Assembly (NCBI RefSeq): GCF_000003815.2
Contig: NC_049987.1
Span: 16,481,337-16,545,336, forward strand
Direction of reading: 5' to 3'
Length of the DNA stretch: 64,000 nt
Origin: Branchiostoma floridae
Lineage: Eukaryota > Chordata > Leptocardii > Amphioxiformes > Branchiostomatidae
The position numbers were made by a program, and so were the translations under genes. Positions within the stretch are counted from its first letter, which is position 1, and every line of letters starts with the position of its first letter. Shown piece after piece: positions 40,474 to 55,400 of this stretch. The notes beneath the pieces were generated by a model that saw only the letters and a list, made by a program, of their open reading frames with translations, ran no database searches and had not been told where the DNA came from.

Positions 40474-43400
40474 CTGGAGGGCGGACACATGAAAACACAG
40501 TTAATACCTGTAGCTTTTAAACTTCTTATTCAATAAGTGTACAGTCAAACCTGTAACAATGGAAGATAACCACCTCATCAATATGTAATGTGACTAGGGG
40601 TGGGTACCAGTACGGTGCATCAGTACAGAAGACCTGAAAATTAGTAGACCGAGGACCGATTAGAAAATGAACATATCATACCAGCAAGGGTTCACGTGTT
40701 TTGGGGCCTACCGGTCCCCAGGTAACAAAAGCAAAGTAGAGAACTATTATCATATAATATTGCAAATCAAATTAGCTTTGCCAAGGGGCACATTATTAGT
40801 ACAAATTTTAAGTACATACCGGAGGACCCCCATCTGCACCATAATAGTCGCTTCCATCCACAACCATGTTTTTGCGGGCCGTGAGAGAGCTGCCGCCAAT
40901 GTCAAGGGTCATGCCGTCTTTGACCTTGTCGTACAGGTCCATCAGGGTGGCGTTCACGCCTTCGTTGGTTCCCTTCACGTCAAAGTCGGTAATGACGCTT
41001 CCTGTAAAAAGATTGACATCAAACATTTATTCCTCTCAAAGCAATAACATCTAATCAGGTTCTAAAGGTAAGAGGTAGGGGGCCTTGATTGAGGCAAACA
41101 CAACATGAGCCTATGTGGAATATACTTGACGTGAATAATTGGATCAATGCCATCAATGATGAGTACTATGTATGATCCCCATTGATTAAGAAGATGTGAG
41201 TGACTGAGCAAGAGTGTGAGTGTGTGTGAGTGTGAGTGAGTGAGTGAGTAGGTGAATGAGCAAGTGAGCGAGGGACTTATCATAAGGGAATGAGACAGTG
41301 AGCACATTGAGAGCTTACCATTGTTTTACTCTACAATATTGATTGTCAAAGTCTCAAATGTCTGTTGATAGCTCAGAAACAAAGTCCCAGAAAGAAAACG
41401 ATAGGACCATGGCATACCTTCAGTGAAGGTAAAGTTGAGAACAAGGACATCAACTCGCTCCCCCACAATCTCCCTCCACAAAGTGGTCTCCAAAAAGTCT
41501 TCCTTGCCAGTTACAGCATCCTGAAATCAAAGACAAAAATCATCAATAAACTTCAACAGATGTTCAAACTTCCTAACAAACGCAAGAGTTGAAAATCACT
41601 GCTAATCAGTGTAGTAAACAACAGTTGTCAGAAATATTGAGTGACTGTTATTAAGTGTTAGTATAAAGTTGCAACTGGTCAAATTTAAATTTTCAGCAAG
41701 ATTTAACCCTTTGATAACATTTTCAGCACCAAGGACAGGCATTATATTCAATCTTGATTTTGCCGATTTTTAAAAAAAAATTGTCCAATAACTTGACTTT
41801 TGATTGAAATCTAAAGGAAGACTGACTATTCAAATCTACATTGTGCCTTGATCAAATTACTAGTAGATACTAAATGTCCTACCGAATAACTGCCCTCAAA
41901 TGTCAGGGTCACATGGGCAGTATTCTCGATGACAGGAGATGTGTGATTGGCCGGATAGACCGTGATGGGGCTGGCGTTGATCCAGAAGTCGTGGTCGCTG
42001 GGCGAACTGGTCACGTGGAACCTCAGGTGGTAGCGGTTGTACTTGTCCAATGACAAGTCGTTGAAGGTCGCACGTCCGGTGGCTGGGTCGAAGGTGGCAG
42101 TCTTGGTCCCGGCGAAAGTGGCGCTCTGGGCACCGCCATCTTGGGCAGCGATTGGGTCCAGTTCTACTGTACACTGCCATGTATGACCCTGAAAAGATAT
42201 GAAAAGCACCATTTGTTAAATGTTGACATATTGTTTGAAACAAGAAATGTGATATGATAAAATGATATGGATATTAAGATATTTTACAAACATGCAGACA
42301 ATTTTTTAAAAATTGTTTCTAACAATAAGGTAATACATATAATTCTGTAATATGATATGCTATAAAGTATTCTACAATTATTCAGACAAATTTAGAGAAT
42401 GAGCTATGCAAAGCAGGTACCAAAATAACAGATAACAGTAACAGTAAAGTAAAGTAAAAAGCACAATGTTGTTATACAAATACTATCAGTTATGAATGGG
42501 GAGACAGAAATTTCAAGGCTTTTTTCCTTATCTAAAACTTTTCTATTTTTCTAAGAATGTGACGAATGCTTTTGTACCTTCCAAGCAATATTTTGGACGT
42601 CCTCATTGGTGGCGGCATCAGTGATGGCCACGGAGAGTGTGAAGGCTTCATCCACTTCCAGCATGGCGTCAGCACCGATCACCCGTCCTGACAGTCTGCG
42701 CTCCTCAACATCCACCGCTATGGACGATGTGTTGAACCTGGAGGCAGATGCTGTTGGAATGGGGAAACAGTCATTTAAAACCATTAGGAACGTCATACAA
42801 AATGTACTTTTGAGGCTACTGTCTTTTAACCTTTGTGAAGATTCTATATGCTGTCAACTGTAAGGTTTGATTCACTAACACTGCAGCTGGGAAATTCCTT
42901 TTACTCTTTTCAATAAGAGCATTGAATTCTTTAGTTAACGCAAAATGAAATGCTACATTTATTGATGATGTTCTGAACATCTAACTAATTGCAGTTTTTC
43001 ATTGCATGGCAACATGAGCTACTTGAATGTTTTCTTTTAATGTACATTTGTACTAAAGTTACAGTACTATACTTACTATCATTAGTTTTGATACACCACA
43101 TATATTGTATAATCAATTGCCTTGGCTAAATTCCTGTTGAATGTGTTTCTCGCAGTTTTAAGATGGTCCAAATCCATAATCTTCAACTTACATGTACTAT
43201 CTTCCCTAATCTACACGATAGAGAAATGACTCAAATAAGAAAATAGGCGCTTTGAAAGTATTTGCCAAAAGTACTCCCATTTCATTGTTAATGTCATAAA
43301 GTCTGGAGGAAGCACAGATGAGCTCTGTCCAGGTATTCAAACAGGGAAATCAGAAAAAAATACCCCCCCCTCCTACTAAGTGTATCAGATGAAGGAAAAA

Positions 43401-46400
43401 AAAACACTTACCAGGCTTGACAATGACGAAGTCCAGGATATATCCCTCTCCGCTGTGTGTGATGGCAAGGTCGGTGAAGTTGGCCCAGCCATCCTTAAAA
43501 ACGACGCTGTTTCCGATGGTCACAGCGCGGGAATCCGTACCCGTACCAGACCTGATGGTGGCCTGCACCTCCCACGGACTGGAGGATGCACCAAGGGTCT
43601 TCACTGGGTTACCCTGGAAGAACAGGTGAACATCCATTGTGAAGAGTTGTAAGGAAAAGATTTGAGTACAAATCGATACAGATGTTCAAATAGAAGACTG
43701 AACTACATACTGGGCACCTCTGTTTTGATGAACAGAACCTTTACAATACATTTGCACTGTTGCTGAGACTGAAATGCATCCAATGCCCAAGAATCTTGTT
43801 TTTTAATTACTCTTTTTCATTAACAACACCAGTTCTTTTTGTCAGAACACCTAACAAGAGGATTATATTTGCACTCTGATCTAAAGCATTTCCATGTTTA
43901 CAGTCATTAATACTTTTACTCAACTACATTGTAACTGTGATTTTTATCTGAATTGGCTAGAAAAAACAGATTCTATTGGTTAATTTAGCATGTTCTTGAA
44001 ACATACTCAGTTCAGTCTTACTTTGACTAGAGAGATCCTTGCATCAGACAAACAACGTTTATCATTCAACTGAAAGTTACTTTTCACACTCGTTTGGTTC
44101 AAATTTGAAACCTCAATCTCTGCATCTGTCTAACCCCGTAAGCAATAGAAATTGGTAGCCAAGCAATGGCTTCTACAGTTTGCTAAAAAGTTTGAACCAC
44201 TTTCCCTGTACTTACCGAGGCATCGAACACCTGCAGAGCAGGCTGTGTGGGGAAGGCTGCTCCCTCCCCTCTGGGACCTGGCTGGGTGTGTACCGCGATC
44301 CTAGAGGGGATCTGGATAGCCGTCGCGGTGGGGCTCACCCCGCTCTCCACTTCCTCCGCCACTTCATCCCAGTCGGAGGAGTTGACCGCTGGCAGCGGCT
44401 CCACCACTGCAAGGCTTTGAACTTCAATGCCAATCTCATCACTGATGGTACCCAGCTGGAAATACACAATACAGGTAGAGTGCATGATCAGTAACTGGAA
44501 ATAGAGATGTGGGGGGGGGGCAGGAAATAGAGGTCAGAGGTGGTAGAATTGGTACATTTATCAACCTCGGGTCAGCCAGCTGACAGGTCATTCCAGGTTG
44601 TGGGGTCAATGGAAGAGGCTATTGATTCAAAGGGAGGTATTTTTCTGGCTAGCTCTCGGTCAAACAAAAACATTCAGTGAAAGGAAATTTGCAAAATTTT
44701 GAAGGTTAAAGTGAAGATCCTTGCAGCATACTAACTCAGCTGTAGTTAACAACCTTCCACTATCTGAAACCTCTTGAAATTCAGTTGTATTTGTTATAGC
44801 AGAAAGGAAAAAGTTAAAAATTTACCTGAGTACTATCAACGATAAGCGAGGAGGCCTCTTGGAGTTCCTGTCGTGCATCCTCGGTTGTGTCTTCAGACGA
44901 AGAGCTGTCTTGTGCTGGTGGCTCAGTGATCTCGATCTCAACCGTCATGCTGCCCTCTTTGGGTACAAACACATGAAATGTTACCAGCAGTTAGAAATAA
45001 ACTTAACTGTACGTACAGTCCTACATGGTATTAAACCCCGTGTACATGAAATGTACTGATGCCATGTGTTTTCATTGAGAGCATTTCACTGCTAGCCTGG
45101 GTACCATCCTCTGGCTGTATAGTGATCACTTGCTCAACCCTTTCACTAGCTAACCTGGGAACTAACTATGGTGGTTAGCAGGCAAAAGGATTGAGCCAGT
45201 GGTCACTATGGAGGATGGTACTCAGGCTACTTTCCTGCCTGTCAGAAGTCTTTTCTCAATGAAGATAATTAAAAGACAACTACATCCCTGGAAAAACAAC
45301 ATAGACTTAAGGGTGACGGTGGCAGGTTCCGTCTTCCCACCATCTACGATTCGCTGCTGACGTCATCTTCCAACTTCCGGAACGCCAGTGAAGTGAATCG
45401 TACATCTGAAGAAGGTCGACGAGTTTGACCAAAAATTTATGGTGAGTTCCTTTTTTTTGTGTTGGAACAAAGCTTAAACTTTATAACATTTACTATAGAC
45501 TCAAGCAGGGTTGTAGCCAGTGCCTGTCCTTCCGTTCTTTGACGGAATTTTGCAGCTGGGGACGGAAAAAAGTTTTGCCCATTCCATCCTCAGTGATGGA
45601 CAGAAATTGATATCTAAAAATATAATAAATTGGCTGCCTTGTGTAATTTTTCACCGAAACAGATGCTGATGAACAGCCTTATCTACCAGCAAAATGTACA
45701 CCTCAAAATGCAGGAAATAGCATTCCAGAGGGTCTAGATTTCAAAATGCCCCTGAAACCCCCTAAGAATTTCGAACTTTCGGCGCTCAATAGGATTCGAA
45801 ATTGAGTGGACGGAAAATGATTTCAGGCAGGCTACAACCCTGGCATAACGGTGCACATGTTCAAGCTCCATGGTCCTTACCAGCACGCTTCTTCCTCCTG
45901 CTGTCCTCGCGAACAACATTAACGACACGGATCTTGTTTGCCGGGATTCCCAGGAAGTTGGCCAGGTTCTGTCGCAGGTTGGTCTCAAAGAAGTCGTCCA
46001 CGGTGATGGCGGGCATGCCGAATGACACCTTCAGCACGGGCATGGTGACAATGTCGATGGGTGTGGTCCCGCGGATGGTGATGTACAGCATCTTCTTGTC
46101 GTCATCAAAGTAGTTGGAGCCGCTGGCAGCATTCATGAGTGGGATGTACTGTCCTGGTGATGTTGGTGCCTAAAAGATGCACAACAGCAATCTCATTAAC
46201 AAAGACAATGTCTAAGAAGCTTTTGCTATTATAAGATTGTCAATGATTTCCTACTACATAACATTTTCCAAATATAGTCCTACTATCGCAAGACCATTCC
46301 ATGCCTACATCATCAGGTATATAAAGTCATACACATACATTGTATATCACTATCTTTGTCACCTCACCATGACAAAATTGCAATTATGAGGGACAGAAAT

Positions 46401-49400
46401 TTTTCAGTTAACTGAGACAGATAATGTTTTATGTAATAAGTATTAACTTTGTGCTGCCAGTATTTTGTATTTCTGTAAAGTTTGATACATCAGATTAAGT
46501 CAAAATATTATCAAAAATGAAAATGATCGTTTTTGTACATATGACATAATCATTATAAGTGTTTCAATGGATACCCTTCCCATAAATTGAACTACATGTA
46601 GCTATGCAGGGAGGGTGGGGGTGGCAACACAAGGTTATGGTGGGGAAAATGTGAATAATTGAGACCATAACCAATATCATGAAAATAAATACACCAACAT
46701 GAGAACACAATTCCTGATGATGCTATTCACTAATGAACAGAGAGGGGTGTTCTTTCCAGGTTCAAGATCACTTACATTCAAGATGAGCTGTCCGTCAGCA
46801 TTGTTCTCTCCATTGGTGGGCATGACATAACTGCTGCCCTTGTAGACGTCCAGACGTTGTGGGTTGGAGTAGAAGATGGCCACACGGATGGCCTTGTCTT
46901 CGTCATCACGCAGCCTGAAGTGGAGACGCATCTTCTGCGGGTTCACACCTTTAAAACACAATCATTGCATTTTTCAACAACTATATCTGGTTAACATTAT
47001 CATCGGATTTCTTATACTCATTGAATGTAATAAAAAATAAAGTCTGTTGTTACCATCTGTTGTGACGAAGAAGACTTTGCTAAGTTAAACCTTTGTATTC
47101 TTTGTAGCTTTGTTAGTAATGTTTAAAGTTATTGATAGATGTTACCGTCAGATACAATACAAAGCTATCCATTATGTATTATGTAGTTACATGATATTGA
47201 TACTGTATTTTAGTATCCACATGTAATAGGAGCCCTTTTACCAAGTGACCGAATTCGAATTTCGAGGATACACTGTATATTTTCAGCATACTCTAACTTT
47301 GATTCCTCATTCAGCACCAAGGACAGGCATACTGGTTGTTTAGATTAATGCAGTGTCATCATTTAATAGATAAAGAGGTAAAGAACTAATCTTGCCCAGG
47401 TCATAGCAGACATGTTATGCACAGTTTACAGGTTCATTGTACCAGGAAATTCCCATATCTCTTTTTTACGAATGAACAGAGGACAAAGACTACAACCCTA
47501 TTGTGTGCGTGTCAAGTGAGCAACAGCAGCCAGGGTTCGATCCAAGTGCAGGGTCCCTAACTACTGAATTATGCAATCTTCTTTACAAGTGAATGGTAGG
47601 CAAGAGTAACTCTTTCACCTGTTAAGTAGATGTCGTGGTGACGATCTGCGTAAACGACGGTGTAAAACGTGGAGATACGTTCCTGGCAGGTGTAGCCCAC
47701 GCACCAGCCGTGGTCCTGAGGCCCGTTGTACAGACTGACGTACCCTCCCGAGATCACCGCCACAGGGGACAGCCTGCGACTCTCCGTGTCTGGGTCCAGG
47801 CTCTCCATAACCAACATCTGGTAGTCAACATCGTGACATTTGTAGGCCTGCCAGGAAGATTGGTAGCTACAGCTGTTGTCACGAAGAGCACCTAGAAAGG
47901 AACAAATTTGAACATAACATTAATAAAAAGACATTAAATCTGCATCTATGTTCAAGTGAAGTATACGTTGACTTGAGAAATTCTCATTTTACATTTTCTC
48001 ATTTTACAAATTATCATTCTACACGCCTACACAATCTAACAATGTTACCTTCCTTGCAGATCTACATGTACCTTAAACTGTTACTCAATAAACTGCTGAT
48101 TGACATGATGGTACATGTATTTCAGTCTACTTCTAGCTTTAAAAGCATTATGTAGGTTTGGGGTAGGCTAAATGTTCTGAGGCTTGAAATGATAAGTTAC
48201 TGTCTTCTGTGCATTTAACCAACACAGCAATATCTATGGCTCAGCAGTGTCATTAGCCTGTTTTTGGCAATGCCTCCTGGGGAGAGCCTGCCTTGTGTAT
48301 CTGACTGTACCTTTGTTTGGAGCCACATCTGCCACTGCCAGCTTGCCGCCATCAGAGTCAGCCAACGCGGCAGTGGGGATACGGTAGTCACCTATCCCGT
48401 AGCGTTTGTCCCCACTCCAGTTCTTGACTCCGTCAGGTTGCCACTCCCACTCCTGTTCTGGGACCACCGTCCCGGGTGATCCGAGGAGGGAGCCGTCAGC
48501 GTCTTTGATGAGCGCCACAAGCTTGCCGTCACAGGCCATGTCGACGCAGTCAGATGGGTTCACTTTTCTGAAGAAAAAAAAACAGGATTATAACATGATA
48601 AGCTCATTGTTAATTCTTGCCTGAAGTCTAATAAATATAAAATACAACACGGTGTATTCCGTATCACCCAAGGTACCAGTCCGACCGCGCGTCAGATCGC
48701 CCGACGGCCGAAGGCCGGAAGGTTATCCGACCCGCGGGAGGGCTGGGACCGAGGGTGATGCGGAATACACCGTGTTGTATTTTATTTATGTCATACCCAC
48801 CTGAGGAAACCCATCTTTTGATTCAAAAGGCGCCAGAAGCTGAACAAATTTGGTGCCCTCGAACAAAAAGCGTTGCAACAGAAATGTTCCAACGTCCGAA
48901 TTAGGTATTCGAATTGCCAACCGTGCCACACTCGGCCCACTCGAAACAGTTCGATTTACTTGAAGAAAGCCTGTGTTATACGCCTTTCAAAACTGTGCGA
49001 TACAGAAGTTATGGCCCGGTCTGAAACACCCATATCGAACGTTTTCGCGTCACAGGTATGACATAATTGCAGTTATGAACTTCAAGGTAGATACACTTCA
49101 TGAAAAACAAACTTACCAATTCTGCTACAGACAATCTCTGCTACAGACTTTTGTGACAACGTTTTTTCATACAATGTTCTTTACATACAGTACAATAGAG
49201 AGACGATTTAAAGCTATCCTACATGTATAAGACATACTCTATAGAATTACCTATTGACACAAGTTTGTAAATACTTACTAAATGAGAATAATTGTTATCC
49301 ATAAATCAAGACAGTGTCTAAAGTCCTTACCCGGCACTCGGACGTGCGTAGAAGATTTTGTTGTTCTCCTGAGTTCCTGGGAAGGAGAGACCGCTAACAT

Positions 49401-52400
49401 AGGTTGGGAAAGTGTTGTCCTCTTGACCCGGGTTGGTCATGATGGCAACGTCCTCTTTACCACAGGCAGTGCCATATCTGGCAAACTTCACATCTGCAAT
49501 GTCACACAATTTGTCTATCATTAAGATCTTCAATAAAGAGAACCCCATCCTTTTGGAGGGCTCTATACTCATATTTGGGTACACCTGACCTTTGAAGTTA
49601 CCGATGCACAGAAAAAAATTTTGGTGCACAACATGACTACAATTCACCTATGAAATAAAGTGAAAAGTATTTGATTTAAAAAATCTAAACAAGGAATGTG
49701 GACATGCACCCTGTATCATGAGCCCTGTATATATTTGACTGGTCTAGACTTGCATAGTATTACCTACATGTATTGATTTGTTTGCAGATGATAAACAATT
49801 AACCAGCCATTCAAACCAACCAACTGCCTTAAAACAAAAATTCCCTTTGAAACAAATAATATTATGGACAATCTGACAATGATTGAAAAGAAAACACTTA
49901 CTGTTCATCCGGAAGCTGCCATACAGGGTTGGGTAGGACATCTCGCCTGAGAAAGGATGCGTGGTGGCGCCGTTGTCAGATTGCGAGATGAGACCTAAGG
50001 GTGTGCCAACCATTCCGCCACTTGGACTCCCAAAACCACGCCCCTGAAGTAAAGCAGGATGGAAAGGTCCAGATCAATGATAGGAATCAGAGACTCAGTT
50101 ACCATTTCTGTTATTGTAACAGTAGAAACATTTACTGAAACAAAGAGTAACTGTACAAATGAATTTCCATAATACTGATGTCTCTTTTTCACCCATCACA
50201 AGTCTTCTGTTTTTTACACAGCAGTGCAATCTATGTGGCCCTTTTTCTGCTAACTGTCAATATTGATCATCATTGATACAATGCCTGAAGAGTAATTGTT
50301 GCAAGAATAAAGAAGGCTACATAGTATATTTTGTAATAGCCTATTCTGAATTTGAAATCGTGTACAAATTCAGGCTAATTTGCTTATAATAGGTACAGTG
50401 AAGCAAAGTGCATGCCCCCCCCCCCACATATATAATGTTATAGACACACTGTGTCATGTACAAATACTCATGTGTCACACACATACACAAAATTTATTGC
50501 ATTATTATCTCACATCTTTGGGAAGTCTGATGTATGTTGGTACAGGTCGAGGGCTAAGTTGGGGTTGGTCTCTGTCGCAGTCAAATCCTTCGCTTCTGCC
50601 GATGAACAGGGAGTTCTCCATTTGGACGTAGTTGTTGACTGCGACGTGTGTCAACGCCGACGGGCCGATCACCATGTGGAATATTCCAAGCTGTAAACAA
50701 CATTGCAATTATGTTATACATTAATTTAGCACTTCATATTACAGTCTTGAGGTCATAGGTAAAAAGTATCATTCTATACTTTCAAAAAAGGATTATGATA
50801 AAATCACTCATCTCATCCATTGCTTGAGTTAGTCAAACTATTTGACTGTTGGGACATCACAGAAGATCTGGCAAGAACCACTTTTCTCCACCCTTCTCTG
50901 TTTTCTATTTCGTATGTTTCACTTTTAAATTAATAGTGTCGACGCATGTATCCATTCTCTGATATCATTCTCCCTTTTTGCCTTGCCTACCCCTCTTTTC
51001 TCCTCTCCAGCCATTTCTTGCTTCAAGTTGATAACTTTAGCTAGACCCAATGACAAAAACAAGGCCTTACCACTTCTATTTTCTTTTTAGTTAATACTGT
51101 GGTTAGGAGGTCTTTATATAAACAACTGCTTTTGCTTGATTCTGCACTTAAGAGATGTCTCGGATAATGAAGTGATCCCTATGATCTTCCATAAGCATTT
51201 CATCCATGTGATGAAAATCACAGCATCCTTGAAAAATATTAGTCTTGAACCATGGAATAGAACTCCACTTACCCGGGAGTCAGCGATCGTATTGCCTTCC
51301 AGCTCCAAGTTGCACTGTGACTGGAAGTAGATGCCGAAGTCAAAGGCCTTCCAGACATAGAATCCCCGCACCTTGGCGCATGGTGGGAAGCATTCTTTCA
51401 AGGACCAGACACCAACAAGGACTCCGTGCACCTCATTGTCAGACCTACATTGTATGTGCAATTGTAAAAAATTCAGAATTGTTTGTTTTTATTCAAATCT
51501 TTAAAATATCTGTCAAAGACCTAATTCTATAGCAGCTGCTAACAATCGACACCCAACAAGACTGAGTTACATTGTACAAACTCATCTTGACTATCAACTT
51601 TAGCCTTAGATGGTAAATAACCATAATTTTTGCAGCCCTGAAATGTTTGAAAATTCAATTCAATTGAACAAGCAGAAGCTATCCAGCACTGTAGAAATAT
51701 ACATGTAATGGATTAAGGTGGAAATGTGAATTGACTTTCGGTGATTGGTGTCTATTACAAAAGCATTAGATTTGGTAATGTACAAATCCCTGTGACCAGA
51801 GGTTTTGTCCATTCTGCCCAAATGAGACAGTCACTGAAGACGAACGTCACTTTGTTATGGATTGTTCACGATATAATGATAAAGCGCGCACAAAGCTGTT
51901 CACATTACTTTCCGCTTGCTCTAAAAGATTTGCTACCTACTGTTCGATAGATAAATTCAACTACATTCTGGGAGGAGATAACCCTGGCTTACTCTGTACA
52001 AGTAGACAAATATATACACGAATGCTTATAACGTACAACCAATAGACTGGTGTAAATGACATGCTATGCCCAATATGTTGACTTATTTATACCTGACTGT
52101 GTAGATATCCATATATGTCTGTTTAGTTGTACTAAATCTAAATCTGCAAAAGTCGCTGTACTTTTGTTGTGTCAATAAAGATTTCTCTCTATAAAATTAC
52201 TTATACCAGTACGTACCAGGCCTCTGCAGTGTTGCCGGTACAGGGCTCTCCATCAATGGTATACCCTGCCTTTTCAGCCCCAGCTACCCTGTTCCCTTGC
52301 AGCACAATGCCTCTGCCATTCTGCACCTCGATCGCGGCATCCCAGTCAACATTATTCTCCTCTGTACGTCCGTTGTAGCTGCCGGTCCAGATATTGAGAG

Positions 52401-55400
52401 CAACTAAGTTTTTACGGATTTTATTGCTGCTACCCCACACATTTATTGCTGCAAAGAGAACAAAATGAGTCAAGTTATGCCATATCTTAACTATCATATT
52501 TTTATGCTAGTCCAAGTACCAGATTGAATGCTTGACATCTAACTCTAGAATTGCATGGGTTGTTAAAACATTTGGCTTTCCCTAGAACTATATTGTGGGG
52601 TGGAACTCGTTGCCACCAAGTACAGTAGGGGCATTCTCATTAGATTTTTACCTTCAAACAATGCTTGTAACTAGATGAATAAAGTTTAGGTGACAGGGCA
52701 TTCATCAAATTATAAATGAATGCCTGCAAAGCTAGACTAAAGAGCAAAGTTAACATACCAGCAATGATACAGATACATGACTGTACATTGTATAATACCA
52801 TCAGATGTAGTCAGATAATTGATTCTCTCTGCTGCCTAATCGCCATATAAGTTATTAGAGAATTGGATGCAAAATGGCTGCTTTAGTATGCTAATTAAAA
52901 GTACACATTACTGACTAGTAAGTGAACAAAGGAATTGTACACACCTTGCCCAACAGTGTGGTGAACGACGTTGTCATCCACCTCAATGCCAGTTGCTCCA
53001 AAGACGCCAACAGCAACAGAGAAGCAATTATGGAAGGCGTTCTTCCTGACATAGGATGGGCGGATGGAGTCCACAGTACCCGTGTCCATGTATGCGATGG
53101 AGTAACGTGCATCAAAGAAGTCCGTCCAACCCTCCTGGCCAGTACGGTAGAATTCTGTATTGGTGACCCTGGCATAACCTAAAAGGAAAAAGGTAATCAT
53201 GATGATGATCTTGATTCAATTCAATACATAAGGCAGTAACATTCAATTTGATATCTTTCAGCATTTGGTTAACATTATGATCATCATACATATCAAATAT
53301 ACTTGCTACCTACAAAAAAAATATGGTAGAAAGGTTGGTATGATTATTTGTAACTAAGGATTTAGGACAAGGAGAGACCATAAGAAAAACTTGAATTGAT
53401 TGAAAATGCATCAGATTCTATACATTAAGTACCTCATAGCTGAAATCATGCTACAAATGTCCCCCAACGATATGGAGGTTAAGGGACTACATGTAGGTAG
53501 GTAGGTAGGAATATAATTTGTAGTTCAAACAATGCAAATAAATATTGCATTGAATAAAGTTACACTTGCCTATGTACTCTTTTGTTTCATCTGCAAACTT
53601 GCTGACCATCATTCTTGCACCAAACGACTCCTTGAAGAGGTTTGGGTAGTCGTCCCCAATGATCTTGACGTTCCTGGTCAGCAGGCCAACCTCTGCTGCC
53701 ATGGTGTAGGTTGTACCATCATCCAAGGTGTAGGTTCCACCTGGTAATTATAAAGAGTACAGCGTTTTACAATTACTTCCTTCTCTAATTTGTTAATGAC
53801 AGATGTAAACTTGGTAGTCATTAAGCTTGTCAGAAAGCCAACATCTTTTACTTGAAGTAACAGTGATATTCCTAAAGAATACAACACAGTGTCTTCCGTA
53901 TCGCCCGAGGTATCAGCCCGACTGTGAGTAGGATCGCCCAACCTGCGGGAGGGATGGCAATGAGGGTGATGCGGAATATACAGTTTGTATTTTATCTATA
54001 TCATACCCATCAATGTCTGAATGGAGTATTCGCATTTTCGACCGCACCGCACTTCGTGTGTGCAGTCAGTAGGTTGAAAAAAATTCGAGGGAAGCTTGCG
54101 TGATAAAACTTTAAAGCTTGTGTGGTACGGCTTTTTATCACCCATATTAGCGGCTCAGGTGTGACATAAATGACAATTACTACTGCATGGTTGTACCTGC
54201 ATGTTTTGCAATTATCTTTCCAAAGTACATTTCATATAGTATATTGGGTAGATGTAGTAAATGTATTATTCACCTAAATGATAGTATGCCACTGAAGCAT
54301 TCAGAGTCAAGGTCTTGTCCGAGATGCCTGTGATCCTGAAGATTTCGGTCTCCCAGGGGTCATAGGAGGTCGTGGTGACCATGATCTCATCTCCGACAAC
54401 CCAGTCCACGGGGTCCGCTACCACCAGCTGGTTGGCCCCGACTGCAGCATCTTGCGCCAGTTTCGTGAAAGGGTAGTTCCTGTTCTTCCCGTGTAGGTCG
54501 CAGCCACCAAAGCAAGCTGGAAGTAAGAGGAAGTCATCAAAATAGTTGTACAATCAGTGAGAATAAAAACAATAATTGGAAACACTTGAAAAGAAAAATA
54601 GAAATGCATTGCATCAAATTCATAATGCTGAGACTGCTTACAATAATAACTGTATGGTTTAAAAAGACGTTTTTCTTTTCTTACCCATTTCTTAGGTTTT
54701 AGAGAAGACTACATGTATAAGGAGCTTTTCAAACACTGCCAAGCTAGCACAGGACACAAGATTGCCATACTTTATTACTAAGGGCTAAAGAACAGACTCA
54801 AGATTACTGTAGGCTTTCTGACTAATTTATGCTCTGACACCCTTACATGTACATTGTATGTTATGGTTAGGGGTAGAGGTCTGGTTAAGGGTGACTGTCC
54901 AAACTTACTTGTAACAGTTCATCATTGATGACTGCACGCACTACTCCACGCACTACTTTTGAGGATACAGTTTGTGGTATTTTTCAGTCAATACCTACTA
55001 GAACATGCATGGTACATTAGCATACGCGGTGGTCAGGGTGTAACATGATACAGTAAGTGGCTTACCCAGAACCTTGGACCCTGCATTGACACTGGGGAAA
55101 GGCATGTCAGGTGTCAGGTGATTCCCTTGTAGGATGATCTTAGCCTGCCCCTGGTACGGGTTGTCTTCCCAGCCAATGATCAACCGCCCTCCCTGAAAAA
55201 CAGTAATCCAAATAATTCAAATCTACTTATTATCACAGTGACTACAAAATATGGAATGGAAATTGCTTGACTGACTATTCTGTAAATTTAATATAGAACA
55301 ATTTCAAACAGAAAATGGACGTAGAATACCATGATTGACTTTTGTAATATTAGGTCAATTCTACTGACCTGCACAATTATGTAAGTAGCAGTAAGAGTGA

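Noticed and set aside
41062..41307. Minus-strand frame rich in SLTHSHSHTL
   Set aside because: Low-complexity translation of a GTGA microsatellite inside a gene B intron.
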